This document shows, one piece after another, positions 44,878 through 58,841 of a DNA stretch of 64,000 bases. Location of the stretch: assembly GCA_002900995.3 (NCBI GenBank), contig CM035306.1:1488001-1552000 (forward strand), in the 5' to 3' direction. The notes under the pieces were generated by a model. That model made no database searches. It saw only the letters and a program-made list of their open reading frames with translations, and was not told the origin of the DNA. Both the position numbers and the translations under genes were made by a program. This DNA is from Ganoderma boninense. Lineage: Eukaryota; Basidiomycota; Agaricomycetes; Polyporales; Polyporaceae. Position 1 is the first letter of the stretch, and every line of letters starts with the position of its first letter.

Positions 44878-46427
44878 TCAGACCATCATCGCTCTCTCTT
44901 GCCGTCCGAGCGAGGCATCCAGACTGATAGCAACCAGGAGCAGAAGAACACCGCACATCCATAGTAGATATCGGCGGATATATTTTGTTATCTGCCGTCC
45001 TGCGCAGACTTCGACTACGCTCCCTAGACGCTGCTGCCCCTGGATGTCGTCAACTGCGTGAAGGTCAGTGGTTGGGTCAGCCTGTTGAGGGATGGCCGAA
45101 TCATCTTCTCGAGTGACAACGTGATGCACGCTGGAGCGTGCATGCCATACTCTGATTTGTGTATGTTGACCGCGTTCCGATGAACCTGTGGCGATATAAT
45201 GTAGTGTGTCTGCAACGACAACATAGGCCTGCGGCGCGGGACGTCAGATTTCCTTAAAGTTAATGTATAACATACTGACAATAGCTTGCACTAGATCACC
45301 TAGGTTAAAGCATTAAGCGCTAGAATCACTCAGAAGAGCGGCGTGAGGTGTACGAACCTGCATGGTCAAGGGTCTGGACGAGGGAACCGTCATCCTTATC
45401 GACGATGGTCACGGCGCCGCAAGCACTTCCGAAGAGCAAGGCATCGCCATCATGAATGAAGGATGCGGGAAGAGAGACATTCTCCCCAGCCGGGATTGAG
45501 TAAGTCCGAACCAGCTTGCGATGGTCGATTCTGTAACGATCGAAGCCATTACTTAAGTTGCAAACTACGATTGATTTTCGATCCGGGGATATCGTTGACC
45601 GTGTGCTTAACTCGTTGTCAGAGTGTTTGAAGATGAACGAGTGAAGAAGCAAGCCGCACATGCGAGTGTTCGACGTCAACGTCCACCTAACTTGGTTCGA
45701 CTGCGTATCCCAGCACCTGCAACAGAGTTAAGACAGCCATGCATGGGAATTGGGAGGGTACTTGCACTAAACCGTGATAGAGGTAGGAGACAACGATCGC
45801 ACGGCCGTCGTCGATATAGTGCAAGGAGCACGGCGAGATTTCTCGTGTGTTCATTGTGTTCACCGAAAACGTGGGTTCAGGAAATTTGCGTAATCGATAC
45901 CTCCCTAAAATTTCAAGTCAGTAGAGACACGCGTTGTTATACTTCGCCTTACCGTTTGCCTTGTGTCTCAGTTTACACACTACCACCTCCGAACCTACAA
46001 TAGCCGCCAAGTTGTGCCCGATGGTATCATAATCCAAAGCCTCGACAGGACCGGGCGACTCAGCATCAATGCTACTTCCACTAGGAAACGCCTGCTAAGC
46101 ATGAATGAATCAGCTTTATACGAGCACTACAAGGAGAAACTGCAAAACCTCCATAGCAATTCGGTACAAGAATATTGCCCCATTACTGTACCCGACGAAG
46201 ATGCTATCCGCCTCGACTGGGTGCCAGAGTAGGGAGGTAACTGGGGTTGGTGCGACTAGGCTGATGTCGGCCTTCTCCCCACCATGAACGTTAAAGATAG
46301 CGAAACGACCGTCGTCGCCACCAGCAGCGAGCCACTCGCCCTGAGAGTTGAACTGCAAGCAGTTGATCGAGTCCTCGAAGCCCTCTAGGGTACGCAATAA
46401 CGTGTATTCTCCGACTTGAGGATCCAT
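44878..46427 (-). CDS. WD40-repeat protein with C-terminal membrane anchor
   Basis: Start at 46427 (MDPQVGEYTLLRTLEGFEDS). WD-type strands follow: INCLQFNSQGEWLAAGGDDG, RFAIFNV, VTSLLWHPVEADSIFVGYSN, AIVGSEVVVCKLR, LHYIDDGRAIVVSYLYHG, SPDRKSIVVCNLSNGFDRY, IHDGDALLFGSACGAVTIVD, DTLHYIATGSSERGQHTQ with IRVWHAR. After a linker, a single hydrophobic segment (RRYLLWMCGVLLLLVAISL) lies 15 residues from the end, so the propeller is probably tail-anchored with its bulk in the cytosol. About six GT-AG introns. Divergent from the FHA kinase, 545 bp apart. From memory such WD40 genes are repeated in polypore genomes. Partner and function unknown. Confidence 0.7.
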
Positions 46428-46972
46428 TGAGGGAGCGCGGGAGGTTGTACGCGGGAGGTGGCCCAGAGAATGAAATTGAGGACTTGAAGACGTTCGAGAT
46501 GAGCATTCGCTGGAGATGGTGGGAAGGATCACGCGGTGTCACGCGGCGGTGAAGTCGGCGCTAGTCCACGTGGAACCCTTCTTGCGCACTCCTTCCAAGT
46601 CCCTTTGCGCACTCCTGCCAAGTCCCTTTGCCTCCGCACTTTTTGCGAGCTGTCTTGCAGCCGCTGACTGCTGACCCTCATGCACTCGTTCGCTCAACCA
46701 TGCCTTCTTTGGAGTGGATCAAGGTGCGGTTCAAGGTGCGGTCCGTTTGTGCCCATTGTCAATCAGCCGACTATTAACACATGAGTGCAGCTATCCATAC
46801 CGCTTTGTTACTTGACCGCTCGTATTTATGGTCCAACCATCACCTCGACGCATCCTACCTCAGGAAGCCCCCCATTTTCACTCTAGCTACCTCCCTCTGC
46901 TGACCTGCTCTAGCAACGACTCGCTCTGACGACCCGCTCTAGCCGCCCGCCTCCCCAAACCCTCAGCTTCCC
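46428..46972. promoter_or_regulatory. Shared divergent promoter of WD40 protein and FHA kinase
   Basis: 545 bp between two opposite start codons. It contains a short tandem GCGCACTCCTNCCAAGTCCC (46584-46630) and pyrimidine-rich stretches near the kinase start (46860-46960). Promoter role inferred from position. Confidence 0.4.
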
Positions 46973-48706
<1,734 letters not shown>

Positions 48707-49244
48707 CTGGGGCATGCAGGTTCATGTAAATACCTTATCGCAATGTAATTATGTACCATGACTTGAACGACTGGTCCTTCACGCCTGTTAAGTCGGACGA
48801 GCTCCCGTTGCCGAGCCAACTCCTTGGCATCCAGCTGCAGCTTGAAATCGCCCGTACGTTCTTCGTCTCCAGGGAATCTTTCAGTACCGTTGCTCCCGTC
48901 CGCAGCCCCAGATCCGCGGGCCACGAACGTGCAAGTCTGGACTGTGGACAGCAACGCCAGAGGGTCCTGAAAGTCAGCAATCTAAGGGGCTACGGCATTG
49001 CTACAGTCTACACCGTTCTCATGAACCTTGATGGCCAGATTTTCGCAGCCACCTAACGTCTGCTGATGGACGAGGACTAGTTGAGTACGAGACTTGTAGT
49101 CACCGATCCATCGATGACAAGGACAAGATTCATTACGAGGAGAAATGTATGATACAGCAGACGGAAGCAGGGCGCACATGGTCAAAACTGGGATGAGAAC
49201 TCTATGATGTAACATGAGCCATAGACGGTAAAGAACGCATACTT

Positions 49245-51128
49245 TCAAAGCAGCACGAATGTCACCTTCCGACCGCGAGCAACGTGCACATTGACTTCGC
49301 CTTCAGCAGTGGGCGGAAGCGAGACTGACGTCGGTGCGCTTGAATAAGCTCCCGGGAGCTGTGGGTGGCCTTCATCGCCGCCATCCTGCTGAACTGTCGC
49401 AGGGCGCATCTCTATGTCCTCTGGTGCTGCTGCTGCTGCCGCCGTCACCGCCGCACGGTGTTCCATGGCTTGAACGGGCTGGGACCCAGTGATAGCAGCC
49501 TTCACGACGTGCAATTCGCCCTGCATGTGTCGGAGCTCCGTCCTCATGTCTTCGACGGCTGAGAGCAGCGACTGCACACCCAATAGATAGACAGGGAGTT
49601 AGTTCAATCCTCACTTGAAGACGCTTGGCATGTACGTACAACCTTGAGATCCTTGCACTCAGCACAAGTGACGTTTCCTCCATGCTGACTCTCGTCAAGG
49701 CGGATCTGAGGTGGTGCAAACGCAAACGTCGTGGACGACGGTGCATGTTGGATATTGATATCATAAGCATGAAGCCGTGTCTGGTCCACGCCAAGACTGG
49801 GCTCGGGACCCATATGCTGACGGTCCGGGTTACTCGTAAGGATTTTTAGTAGATACATTTGACTCACGGAGGAAGTTGGTGCGGACTGATGCAAGTTTTC
49901 CGTCACCATGGCTGGAGGAGCAAGTACCAAGTGTGGCGCCCCGCTGGAGATACCGTAAATTTCATATCAACGGCAGTACGTGGTGGAAACCATACCTCAG
50001 GCCATCGGGCCTTCGAACCTGCGGGGACCCGCGCGGGCGATGTTTTCTACGAGCATGTTTGTCATCGGTCTTTGCCCTTTTCTCGCGGGCAGTGTCCGCG
50101 GTATCGGGGGACCTAGTTCTTTTCACGCCTACCTGTGGTGGCCGTCTGAAAGCATGCTACTTAGCGGGCGGATGACGATACTTACAAGTTGACAACTTAC
50201 GTCTCTAGGCCACCATTGGGCGGTTGAAGTTCTGAGGAGAAGTCGGCAGGACCCGCTTGGGGTGATTCCAAGTCGGGAGTGCGCGCCCGTCGCTTCCCGC
50301 GTGCCTTCTCCGACCTAGATGAAACATAGATCAGTCAAGGACGAAATCGAGGCAAATATGTGGAAATAAATCTCACATAATCGGAGTTGTTGACCCATTA
50401 CGCCATGGGTCAACGTTGATTCCCCACACACTACAGGGATCCAGTATTTCAGCCAGACTCCACGTTCGTGTACCTGAGGACTTACTTTGTGGTAGCGAAT
50501 GCGTCGGGAGTTTCAATGACGGGGAGGGGATCCGGTAGTCGAGCTCTAGCTCTCTCACTGCGCAGATATGGGATGAGCACTGCATCGAAAGGCATGAAAT
50601 GGCATCTCACCGGTGATCGTCAACTACAGTTGAAAGCGGGGAAGGAATCCGGTAGCCTTCCAGGCCGACGATGGTAGGCTGAAGGTAATTGGAGTCCATC
50701 TTCAGGTCGTGAAGCACGGTAGATCTGGATCTTCTGAAGTGGCGTTGCCGGAGCGTCGGGAATGGTTCAAGAGAGGGGCATCCCAAAAACATGGGTACTT
50801 ATACTGGGGAAAGGTCAAAGGCTGGGGCATACCTTTGTCACTGATCGGCAATCCGCCTTTATGACGACAAATTTGCGTTGTGCGAGACGAAGGTTCTTTG
50901 GTGGCATGTTGAGCATAGCCGCAAATGTGCGATCGTGGAAGAAGGAAGCAAGGTTTTAGAACCAAGGCACTGGCAAAGGTGGAAGTTGTGTCGAATGGAT
51001 GAGTTCGCGATTGAAAGGCGAGCAGGAGGCTGCGCGTTGCTGGCATCCGGCGATGTCGTCCCGGAGCTCCGCAGGCGCTCTCTTCCAGTTGCAGGCGGCC
51101 TCTGGCCAAATTTATCAGAATCCAACAC
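49245..51128 (-). CDS. Uncharacterised cargo gene N2 (paralogue of N1)
   Basis: The last exon (49583-49245) has LLSAVEDMRTELRHMQGELH, an Ala/acidic linker and NVHVARGRKVTFVLL, closely matching N1. The exon before it gives SSTTFAFAPPQIRLDESQH with CAECKDLK (N1 has SATFAFAPPQIRLDSD with CAECRDLK). Further upstream are a basic SEKARGKRRARTPDLE (about 50270, a possible nuclear signal), LDYRIPSPSLKLP (about 50530) and a similar GYRIPSPLSTVVDDHR (50607-50660). The first exon probably starts MLDSDKFGQRPPATGRERL at 51128. The exon chain is incomplete in places. As with N1, it lies directly downstream of a helical-family gene (P3) on the same strand. Confidence 0.5.
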
Positions 51129-51332
51129 CAGCCCTGGTACGGTACCGCACGCCAGCCTGACGCGATTAGGTCATGAACAGACTACCGACACCATGAAGCA
51201 TTGAAGCGGAATTTATTGGTACACATAGGAGGTAAACGGGGGACAGGATGGCATACGAGGTCTATGGACATACGACGCGCGCAGCACGTAGGATGGACTG
51301 AAGGGACGGCTTGAGGACACAAAACGACCTAA

Positions 51333-52570
51333 TTACACATCTAGTGCTTGGGAACCATTCGCGCAAGACTCCGCCAGCACAGACGTCAGCAAACTCAGAC
51401 GCCCTTCTGCTTTTGTTGCTCTCTGATGGCTTGATGAGAAATCAGCCGTGAAGGAACGCTGGAAGGGTACTCACCTCCTGCAAAGCTTGGAGATCAATCG
51501 GCAGCCGTTCATACTGACGCACCAGTGCGAGTACACGATCGAAGGGCACCTCCTGTCCATCTAGCACGAGGGATGAAGGACTGCCTTCTGCCTCTATCAG
51601 AAGAAACTATACGGTGGCCCGCAAACGATCAGCTTAAGCGAGACAGAGAAAATAAACTTCCCACCTCGAGATCCTGGATCAGATCACTCTGTCGCCAGCC
51701 AGCCCTCTGCATACTATTGCGCAGGCGCGTTACTTCATTGACGAAATTATCGGGCAGAGACGAGCTGTCGAATGCCGTCAGGTTCTGATACATCCGGTCT
51801 GCTTTCTTGACACAGCGGATGCGCATCGTACGCAGTGCCCGCAACCTTTCCGCGACGCGGTACAAAGGACGCTTCTGGACCCGAGCTGGGAGAGGCGACC
51901 GCAGTCTATCGACCAGGACGTCAAACCCCCCCTGCAGTCATCATGCCAACTTCAGTACCTACAGAAATATGAGAATGAAACACGTACCTCATTGAGCATA
52001 GGATGTAACTCCCGACGCATGGCATTGAAGCTTGCTCGGATACCCTGAGTACGAGTTGATATCAGCTTGATGAGGTCCCTTGCACTGCTGATTTGCTCGA
52101 CTACTTCATTGTTGGTTCCGGAGTGGAGCATGGCAAGACGGGCCGCATAAAGCTCCTCCACCTATGCCAGACAGTTAGCAATGAGAATCATTCAAGGAGG
52201 AGACCCCATACCCGTGACAGCTGCGTCTTGAGACGACGGTCGGTAGTGATGGCGGCTTCAACTTGGACGTGGAGAGGAGACTCCAGGTCAAGCCGTTGGA
52301 TTTGAGTGGCATGAGTCCGGAGGCTCTTCAGGATGGTTCTGCGGTACTGTTCGTTCTGTTGCTCAAGCAAGCGGAGGAAATCGGTGCGCCACTGCTCGCT
52401 CCAGGTGATCCCTAGCTCGGACATGTAACTGAAGGGATCGTCAGTTAGAGTGCTAGAGTCCGTGAAACGTAAAGGATAACTCACCTGCAGAGCTCATCGT
52501 CAGCACGTTTGTGCATCTGCGCGATGCATTCACACATCCGCTTGACGAGCTCGGTTCCTTGGCGCGCCAT
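51333..52570 (-). CDS. Helical cargo family member P3
   Basis: Start at 52570 (MARQGTELVKRMCECIAQMH). Exons follow with YMSELGITWSEQWRTDFLRL, VEELYAARLAMLHSGTNNEV, GGFDVLVDRLRSPLPARVQ, RRLRALRTMRIRC-like helix (AERLRALRTMRIRCVKKADR), LLIEAEGSPSLVLDGQEV with the helix VLALVRQYERLPIDLQAL, and a last exon RATKAEGRLSLLTSVLAES ending before TAA 51333-51335. The second exon aligns with P1 (QWR..F..LLE....YR). All-helical, about 330 aa, function unknown. Confidence 0.6.
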
Positions 52571-52606
52571 GGTAGTCGGTCTTGAGGATTACGGGGATAG
52601 AAGTTC

Positions 52607-52830
52607 GCCATTTTATACGTGGACTTCCGAAAACAACACCCATTGGCATCTGAATGCTACATGGACTTCCAAAAACAACACCCATTGGCATCTGAATGCT
52701 GATTGTTCGTCGGTCGCGATGTGGTCAGAGGAGGCTGAGGGCGACAAAGGGTCATGGTCCAGACTGATTGTTCGTCGGTCGCGATGTGGTCAGAGGAGGC
52801 TGGGGGCGACAAAGGATCATGCATCATGGT
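52607..52830. repeat. Two adjacent short tandem duplications
   Basis: A 45-bp unit (TGGACTTCCGAAAACAACAC + CCATTGGCATCTGAATGCT) occurs twice at about 52619-52699. A 64-bp unit (GATTGTTCGTCGGTCGCGAT ... GGTCAGAGGAGGCTG) occurs twice at about 52700-52827. Both lie just upstream of P3, between it and P4. Confidence 0.9.
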
Positions 52831-53200
52831 CCAGACTCCGGACCTCCGCCCAGGCGTCTAACAGCGGCGCGAGTCTGGCCATGGGCGCCAGCAGACGTCG
52901 TGAACCTCCTCCTCTCCGTCGTACTCGATCATCCCCGCGCTGCAATATATCTCCTTATTCTTTCCATTCATTGATGAGCATTGTTCCCTAGGTCCGGTAA
53001 GTGTTCCCTTCAGCCTGTTCTAGACTGTCGACGGTATTGCTAGGTAAACAAAGGCACTTCGTCCTCTCCGGGATGGAGGTCGCTCCTGCAGGCGGTGAAT
53101 GCTTGCTTTCTTCGTTGAGGGTCCTTTGTCTCAGTACGTTTATATGTGACGTGCGTATCTCCAATCTTTATCTCACCTCTTGGCAAGTGCCGGAACTTCC

Positions 53201-54552
53201 ATGCTCCCCACACCTATTCTTCCCGAGCCCGCTATGAACACTCCTCGCACAAGTACCAGAGAAGCACTCAATGAGGTCTCAAACACAGAACAGTCGCTCC
53301 TCGCCCTGAATCTCGCGGCTGAAGCAGAATATCTTACGTGCGCCATCCTCCCCTCTTTTCTGTATCTTCGTTGACCGATTCTTGGTGTCTCGTGCAGCTT
53401 CTACGGCCAGTACGTACTCACCGGACTACGAAGTCTGGACGAAGGAAGCCGTGAATATGCTAGACGACTGGTATTTCTCAACAAGAAGTACCGCCACGAT
53501 ACGAAGCAAGCCTTAGCCGACAGCGCACTACAACTTTTACGCCTGCATTCGAATAAGCGAACTGGTGAAAGTGCTCACGAACGTCTGAAGTCTATGGTGT
53601 CTACCACTCTTCGTACGTGCCACGATTTATACTCGATTTACGATAAGGTACGGCGCTCCTCTTCCTGGTGATATTTTCCTAGGCTGAACACTGAATCTCC
53701 GCAGAAGCTCCAAGATTGGGCTACTCTTCTCCAAGTCGGCAACGAGCGGCCAGCTACCCGCCTATACAACAACCGACGCATCGAATACGTGGAGAGCATC
53801 GTGTCACAGGTACGGCGGGATGAGCAGTTGATCAAGCAGAGTTTGGAAGACTGGGAATCCTGCTTCGAGGCGCTTTGCGCGGAGGTCAGTTCTTCGATTG
53901 GAGCTCATGACAAGAAGCTAAATCATAATTACCTGCATAGGACCACCTCCAAGCAATGTATGCTGCTCTTCACGAACGTAAACTTAGTCAAACCTGGTTT
54001 GTGAAAGAGTGCACCCCCCGTTTCGTGCGTCTCGAAGAGCTGTGGAATAACCGTAACCAGATCTTAAAGGATGTCCATGACATTGGGGATAGAAAACTTG
54101 CCATGTGGACGGCCAGCAGGGAGGACTACGTCCCCACTCTTCAAGTTCGGTCGCAGCTTGAAGTTTACAAGCGTGCTGAAGAGGTTATTTCCATCTCGAG
54201 GGAGTTCCAGAGGCAAACTATCAATGAATTAACCGTACGTCCCCCCGCTTTTACAGCTGATAATCGTTCACAGAGGAACTATCTCGACTAGGACTTGGAA
54301 ACAAATGCCAAGTGTACGCCGGCTACACTGCCGGGGCCTGGCGGTATTGAGGTCTCTGTGGAGCGTTTTCGCGATGCTACACGTCAGTACGAGACCCTAC
54401 TCGGGCTCATCTCGAAGACATTCACGGTGAGTTTTCCCTAGATTGTCAATAGATCCGGACGTTTTCGTGACCACTAGCCGTTGTAGATTGCCATGGGCGC
54501 CCAGGAGGAACTGAAAAATATTCAGGTTGAGGTCGTTGTCTTGCCAGTGTAA
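53201..54552 (+). CDS. Helical cargo family member P4
   Basis: Start ATG 53201 (MLPTPILPEPAMNTPRTSTR; an in-frame Met also at 53234). Exons follow with FYGQYVLTGLRSLDEGSREY, LQDWATLLQVGNERPATRL, the joint FEALCAE|DHLQAMYAALHER, FVRLEELWNNRNQILKDVHD, VISISREFQRQTINELT, PGGIEVSVERFRDATRQYET with LLGLISKTFT, and IAMGAQEELKNIQVE. The same exon order and final helix as P1-P3. Predicted all-helical, about 330 aa. Divergent from P3. The last codons (to TAA 54550-54552) could be replaced by further exons if the GTTGAG at about 54525 is a donor. Confidence 0.55.
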
Positions 54553-54734
54553 TTCTATAGATTGTTATTAGACTTCCCACTCTCTCGGTCGTGTCTAGGC
54601 CGTTGTACAAAACCTTTTGTGTTCATTGTTCCCATTGTCACGCCTAAAGCGATTGTTCACGCTGTCCTCTGTTATAATGACCGCCGCCGTCGGACTTTCT
54701 CCCCAAATCCCTCCAGTTGGACCATCTGCCTAGA

Positions 54735-55440
54735 ATGGATGCCCCAAGGTAAGCCCCGGCGATTCCTCTACTACAGCGAGCCGCTGATTATAGGATGGAT
54801 ATCAGAGATATCGTTCCTTTATTCGCTTCATACGCAGCCGTGTATGCCTTCGCCACTGAGGGCAACGACGGGATCGACACTCACGTCAAATGGAGATACT
54901 GCTCCGTGCTCATCACTATGTTTGAAGGCGGGTGCTGTGCGTCGTGAATCTTCGTTGACTACCTTCCTTGCCTCATGCTTGCCTGCTGCTGTACACGCCC
55001 GGTAGATGGGATAGTGGTCAAGCAGTCGCAGTGCTTTTCTTGCGACTTCTCTGGCAAATTTATCGCTTCCGCACTCATCGGTAGAGATATGGAGATTATT
55101 ACTCACCAAGTAAGTGATGTTCAACGTCCTGATAACACAAGCTGACCTGTTGCAGGGTAAAAATATTGTCAATCTGAAGTTACCCGGCATCACGCAGCGG
55201 ATTCAGCTGCGGTTTTGCCTGGACGAAGACTTCTGGTGGTTTATGAACGAAATTTCCGGCGCAATGCTTGTATCCGCTCAGATCGAGGACGAGGGTTGGC
55301 TCATCGAACTAATGAACCAAGTGCGAACGTACTTCGCCACTTACATGCGATGGGGCTGCAAGGAGTTTTTGCCAATTCTCCGACTTCGTACGGGATGGCC
55401 TCAGGCTGAGGATATGGTGAAGGCTTGCTTGTGTGAATAG
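54735..55440 (+). CDS. Uncharacterised Cys-containing cargo protein P5
   Basis: A four-exon model from ATG 54735: MDAPRMDIRDIVPLFASYAA ... VKWRYCSVLITMFEGGCY|GIVVKQSQCFSCDFSGKFIA ... MEIITHQ|GKNIVNLKLPGITQRIQLRF ... FWWFMNEISGAMLVSAQIED ... YFATYMRWGCKEFLPILRLR, ending VKACLCE and TAG at 55438-55440. All three joints are GT-AG and in phase. About 185 aa; a CFSC pair and several other Cys are visible. Not obviously part of the helical family despite lying between P4 and P6. No family recognised. Confidence 0.5.
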
Positions 55441-55609
55441 AGCTTCACCATCGATACCACTTTGTAGAGTCGAGTCTCTGAAACATTGTTTGTACTTGTC
55501 CGTTTGATTTCAGCTGGGAGGCAAGGCCATTGTGTGTCGCATGTACATATATTACCTGCTGTCGCCTTCCCATCCCACCAGCACTCTCCCCTCCCCACGA
55601 AGCACGGTC

Positions 55610-56845
55610 ATGGCAAATCTCGACCAACAGCTAGAAGCCTTCTCAAAGATACGGGCCACTGTCGGACGAATGCAAGGCGACTGGATCGTCTGCGCGCGAC
55701 CGTAAGTCATCTCCATATACGAACATGCTGTTGAACTAACGCCATAGGTGGCAGTTTTATTTCCCCTGAAACAAACGTGACAGACGTCGATTCCTGCTTT
55801 GCAGAATTGGCGAAGATTTTGGAAGAGAGAAGCCATACTCACCGCAATCAAACACTTGTCGAACTGAAGGATATCGCGCGTAGGACACGCACAGATTCCT
55901 TTTGGGGCGATACTTCGAGAAAACTAGCCACCGCTGTTAGTGCCATCAATGCCTCTCGAGCTGCTTGTAATCAGGTGAGATATTGTCACCTTCCGAAGAG
56001 CGTATGGAAGACTCACTTTCTTGATAGGTTGTTTGTTGTTTCCGCCGATCTGAAAAGCTTCTCCCCGAGGAGTTGCGATTATCCCTCGCTGAATCAATCG
56101 AACACTGCCGCCAAGGATGCGCTGCAGGAAGGACGCAGGAACGACAAGTACGATTTGCCTTCCGAGGTTTGAAACACATCCTTGATGCGCTTGTTCTCTC
56201 TGAAGTACCGTGGTTGATTTTACGGCCTGTCTCATGAGCTAAATGAGGGTATATAGGACGAACACGCACAAGCATTCCTTACGTTCCCATACAAGGGAAC
56301 GCTAGACGATATACGGCGCCGTATTCATCAAATTCACCGCAATAATGAAAATGCAATGAACGCTGCCATAGTGGCCGTCGTCGAAGGCATCATCAACTCG
56401 AGGGCAGCACCACATCAGTTTGTCACGCTGCAGCAAGTAGGCATGAGTTTGACGGACTTACAGCGGGACGTGGAAGCTCGTATGTTTGACCAAGATGAGT
56501 GCCTCGTATCGATTAAAGTGACATTCTCTGTTACATTGTCCATGTAAGATTCGCTTACGTCCTAAAAGCATTTGATAGAGCTAGCCTCCTGCGAACCCAA
56601 CGCCCTTTCCACGGGTAGTGGTAAGTTTACTATCCCGGACTTTCAGCGAGCTGTTCAAGAGTTCGATTCGCTGCATTCGGAGCTGGATGCTATAACCTGG
56701 GTGGGTCTATTGTGGACTCCATCTCCGCTTCTATGACTGACTTCTGCTTCTTCAGATGGTTAGGGATGTACAGAAGACGACAGTCAAGCTCACAAGATTG
56801 ATTCGAGATGCAGGACGGGAACGACTGACATATGCTGAGATGTAA
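55610..56845 (+). CDS. Helical cargo family member P6
   Basis: Start ATG 55610 (MANLDQQLEAFSKIRATVGR). Exons join as CARP|FISPETNVTDVDSCFAEL, ASRAACNQ|VVCCFRRSEKLLPEEL, LKHILDALVLSE|DEHAQAFLTFPYKG, AAIVAVVEGIINSRAAP with SLTDLQRDVEARMFDQDECL, ELASCEPNALSTGSGKFTIP with FQRAVQEFDSLHSELDAITW, and MVRDVQKTTVKLTRLIRDA to TAA 56843-56845. The SE|D joint and the closing helix match P1-P4. About 330 aa, helical, function unknown. Confidence 0.55.
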
Positions 56846-57204
56846 GATATGCGCAGAGCAGAACTCACGAAGTAGCGGAGGGCTGAGGTCGGTATGTGTT
56901 GCTTGCCAGTGCGCGCAGGGAGTGGGAAACAGGAACAAGGTGGTAGTGGCGGAAACGGATAATCGAGCGCCTTTCACCTGCACTTCTGAGCTCGCAGGCA
57001 TGCCCCGTACCGGCAGGACGCCATCTCTTGTCCATCGCTGTGCCACACGATCCGACACTCGCGTGGAGAGAGAGAGAGCGCGGGACCGAGCAACGACGCC
57101 CACCGCGCGGAAGTGGTGTGTTTCTCTTGCAATCGAGGGGCGGGAGACAAACGTAACCGATTCATTTCATTCTGTACTAGTTCGTCTCACTCGCTCTTCA
57201 ACTC

Positions 57205-57781
57205 CTACGACAATTCGTCTGCCCTTTTTTGAATCGCCTCCATGCGATCTACTTGCATGCGGTACATTAATCGCATGACGGTGAGCTGATTGTCGAGTTT
57301 TTCGATGTACGCTTGGTTGTGAGCTTGCTCTTCCTTCAGGATATCTAAGCGTTTCTGCAAAGGTCCAACTTGGCGTTCTTTCTCCAGGGCTGCTCTGTCC
57401 TCCGAAGTGGCACTTGACGATCGTAAGTGATTTGTTCCGAGATATGAGGAGCTAGACTCACGATGTAACTTCAGCTTGAATGAGAGCGTCGTGCTCATCT
57501 TCCTCGTATTCTATGAATACTTTCTTGAACTTGTTCCCCTCGCGAAGTGAAGCATGACACAGGCAACAGGTGGCTCCTACTACCCTTGCCTGTATAGTCA
57601 CGCAATCGCGATGAAAGACGTGACCTATGCAGCGGAAGAAACATTTGTTTATGCACTATTGGATGAGAGAGAAACTCGTACCGCAGGAGGTCGCCACAGC
57701 CTCTGTCACGACGGCTTCGGAGACACTCTCTTCCCCCCTTGGAAGAAAGAGAGAGTTGCAAATCGCGCATATGTGGTCCAT
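57205..57781 (-). CDS. RING-H2 finger - coiled-coil protein R3
   Basis: Start at 57781 (MDHICAICNSLFLPRGEE). Exon 2 gives GHVFHRDCVTIQARVVGATC with CLCHASL, so the finger is CAIC, C, H, H, C, CxxC (RING-H2). Exon 3 (SATSEDRAALEKERQVGPL ... IEKLDNQLTVMRLMYRMQVD) is a coiled coil ending KRADELS before the stop at 57205. Introns GT-AG at about 57685-57630 and 57461-57413. Same plan as R1/R2 but strongly diverged and shorter (about 150 aa). It lies 250 bp downstream of R2 on the same strand. Confidence 0.7.
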
Positions 57782-58027
57782 GACTTGGGACTGGACAAGT
57801 GGCTCGCAGATGGGGTTGGGAAGGCTTGGAGTTGTGGCCAAGGTTCTTCAGAGGAGCTTATATATGCAACCCATACCGACAATGGTCTTTATGCAGCTTG
57901 ATCTGCTTTGTCAAGCTCGTAAGATCCGCTTCGTGTTGAACAAACACCGATAGTGTAGACAATGAGCGCCGAACATATTAATATTGACGTTGATCGCATG
58001 ACATATATAGAGACGTAGAACGTAGGC

Positions 58028-58841
58028 TATGAGTCGACTAAGAGCGGACCGTCCGGCTGGGGCGACCGAGGCTTGCGCAACAGTGTGGGTCGTTGAGGCG
58101 AAGGAGGCTTGCGCGGCAGCATGCGGCTGACGACAGAGGTGGACGCGCTCGGCGACAAAGGTTTCTGTATCACGAAGCTTACGGTCAGGAAGAGGCAGAG
58201 ATGCATGATCGCTAGCTAGCAGGACTCACGGAAGGACTAGTTGGGGGTGCCTCCATGTTCATGGTCATGGCGTCACGAAGCGCAGTTTGTCTCTTCGTGA
58301 TGTCTGCGCGAAGCTTCTCGATCCTGGCAGCTTCTCGAGCCATATACTTGAGGCGGTTGATGATGGTTTGCTCCTGATTCCGAATGAGAGCGGCGATGGC
58401 AAGAGCCTCGTCCTTAAGTTGGTTTTGCTTCTTGCGGGCTCGCGCGCGAGCACGAGCGATCTCGTCCTTCCTTCTGCAAGCATACAACAGGGTAAGAACC
58501 AGATGACGAGATTGGAAAATACGCACTTCGCGATAGCCGCAGGTCTGTGTATACCAGGATCTCCCTCCTTCATGGACATCAGCAACGGCTTACCATCGTC
58601 AAGCCGCAACTTGTGTTTCGTGTCACAGCGAAACGGACAATATGGCCGTGCTGTCTGCAAGATGTTTCTGAAACAGGATGTGCAAAAGACATGCCCTTGG
58701 ATGAGACGGAGCACATGAGACGGAGTCATGGAGCTGTGAAGGCACAAAGGAAGGCGTACCACAGTTATCCAGAACGATTGGACGTTCGCTTGGGACGTCT
58801 TGACAAAACTGAGTGGTACAAATCGGACACTTCGCAAACAT
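58028..58841 (-). CDS. RING finger - coiled-coil protein R2 (intact copy)
   Basis: Same gene as R1 on the inverted duplicate. Here the frame KEGDPGIHRPAAIAK|RKDEIARAR is continuous through the GTGCGT donor into the coiled coil. The last exon (KPLSPSASTSVVSRMLPRK) ends LLVDS then TAG at 58028-58030, the final codon lying just past the duplication edge (R1 ends LLVDR). About 200 aa. Likely an E3 ligase, partner unknown. It is in tandem with the diverged R3. Confidence 0.8.
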
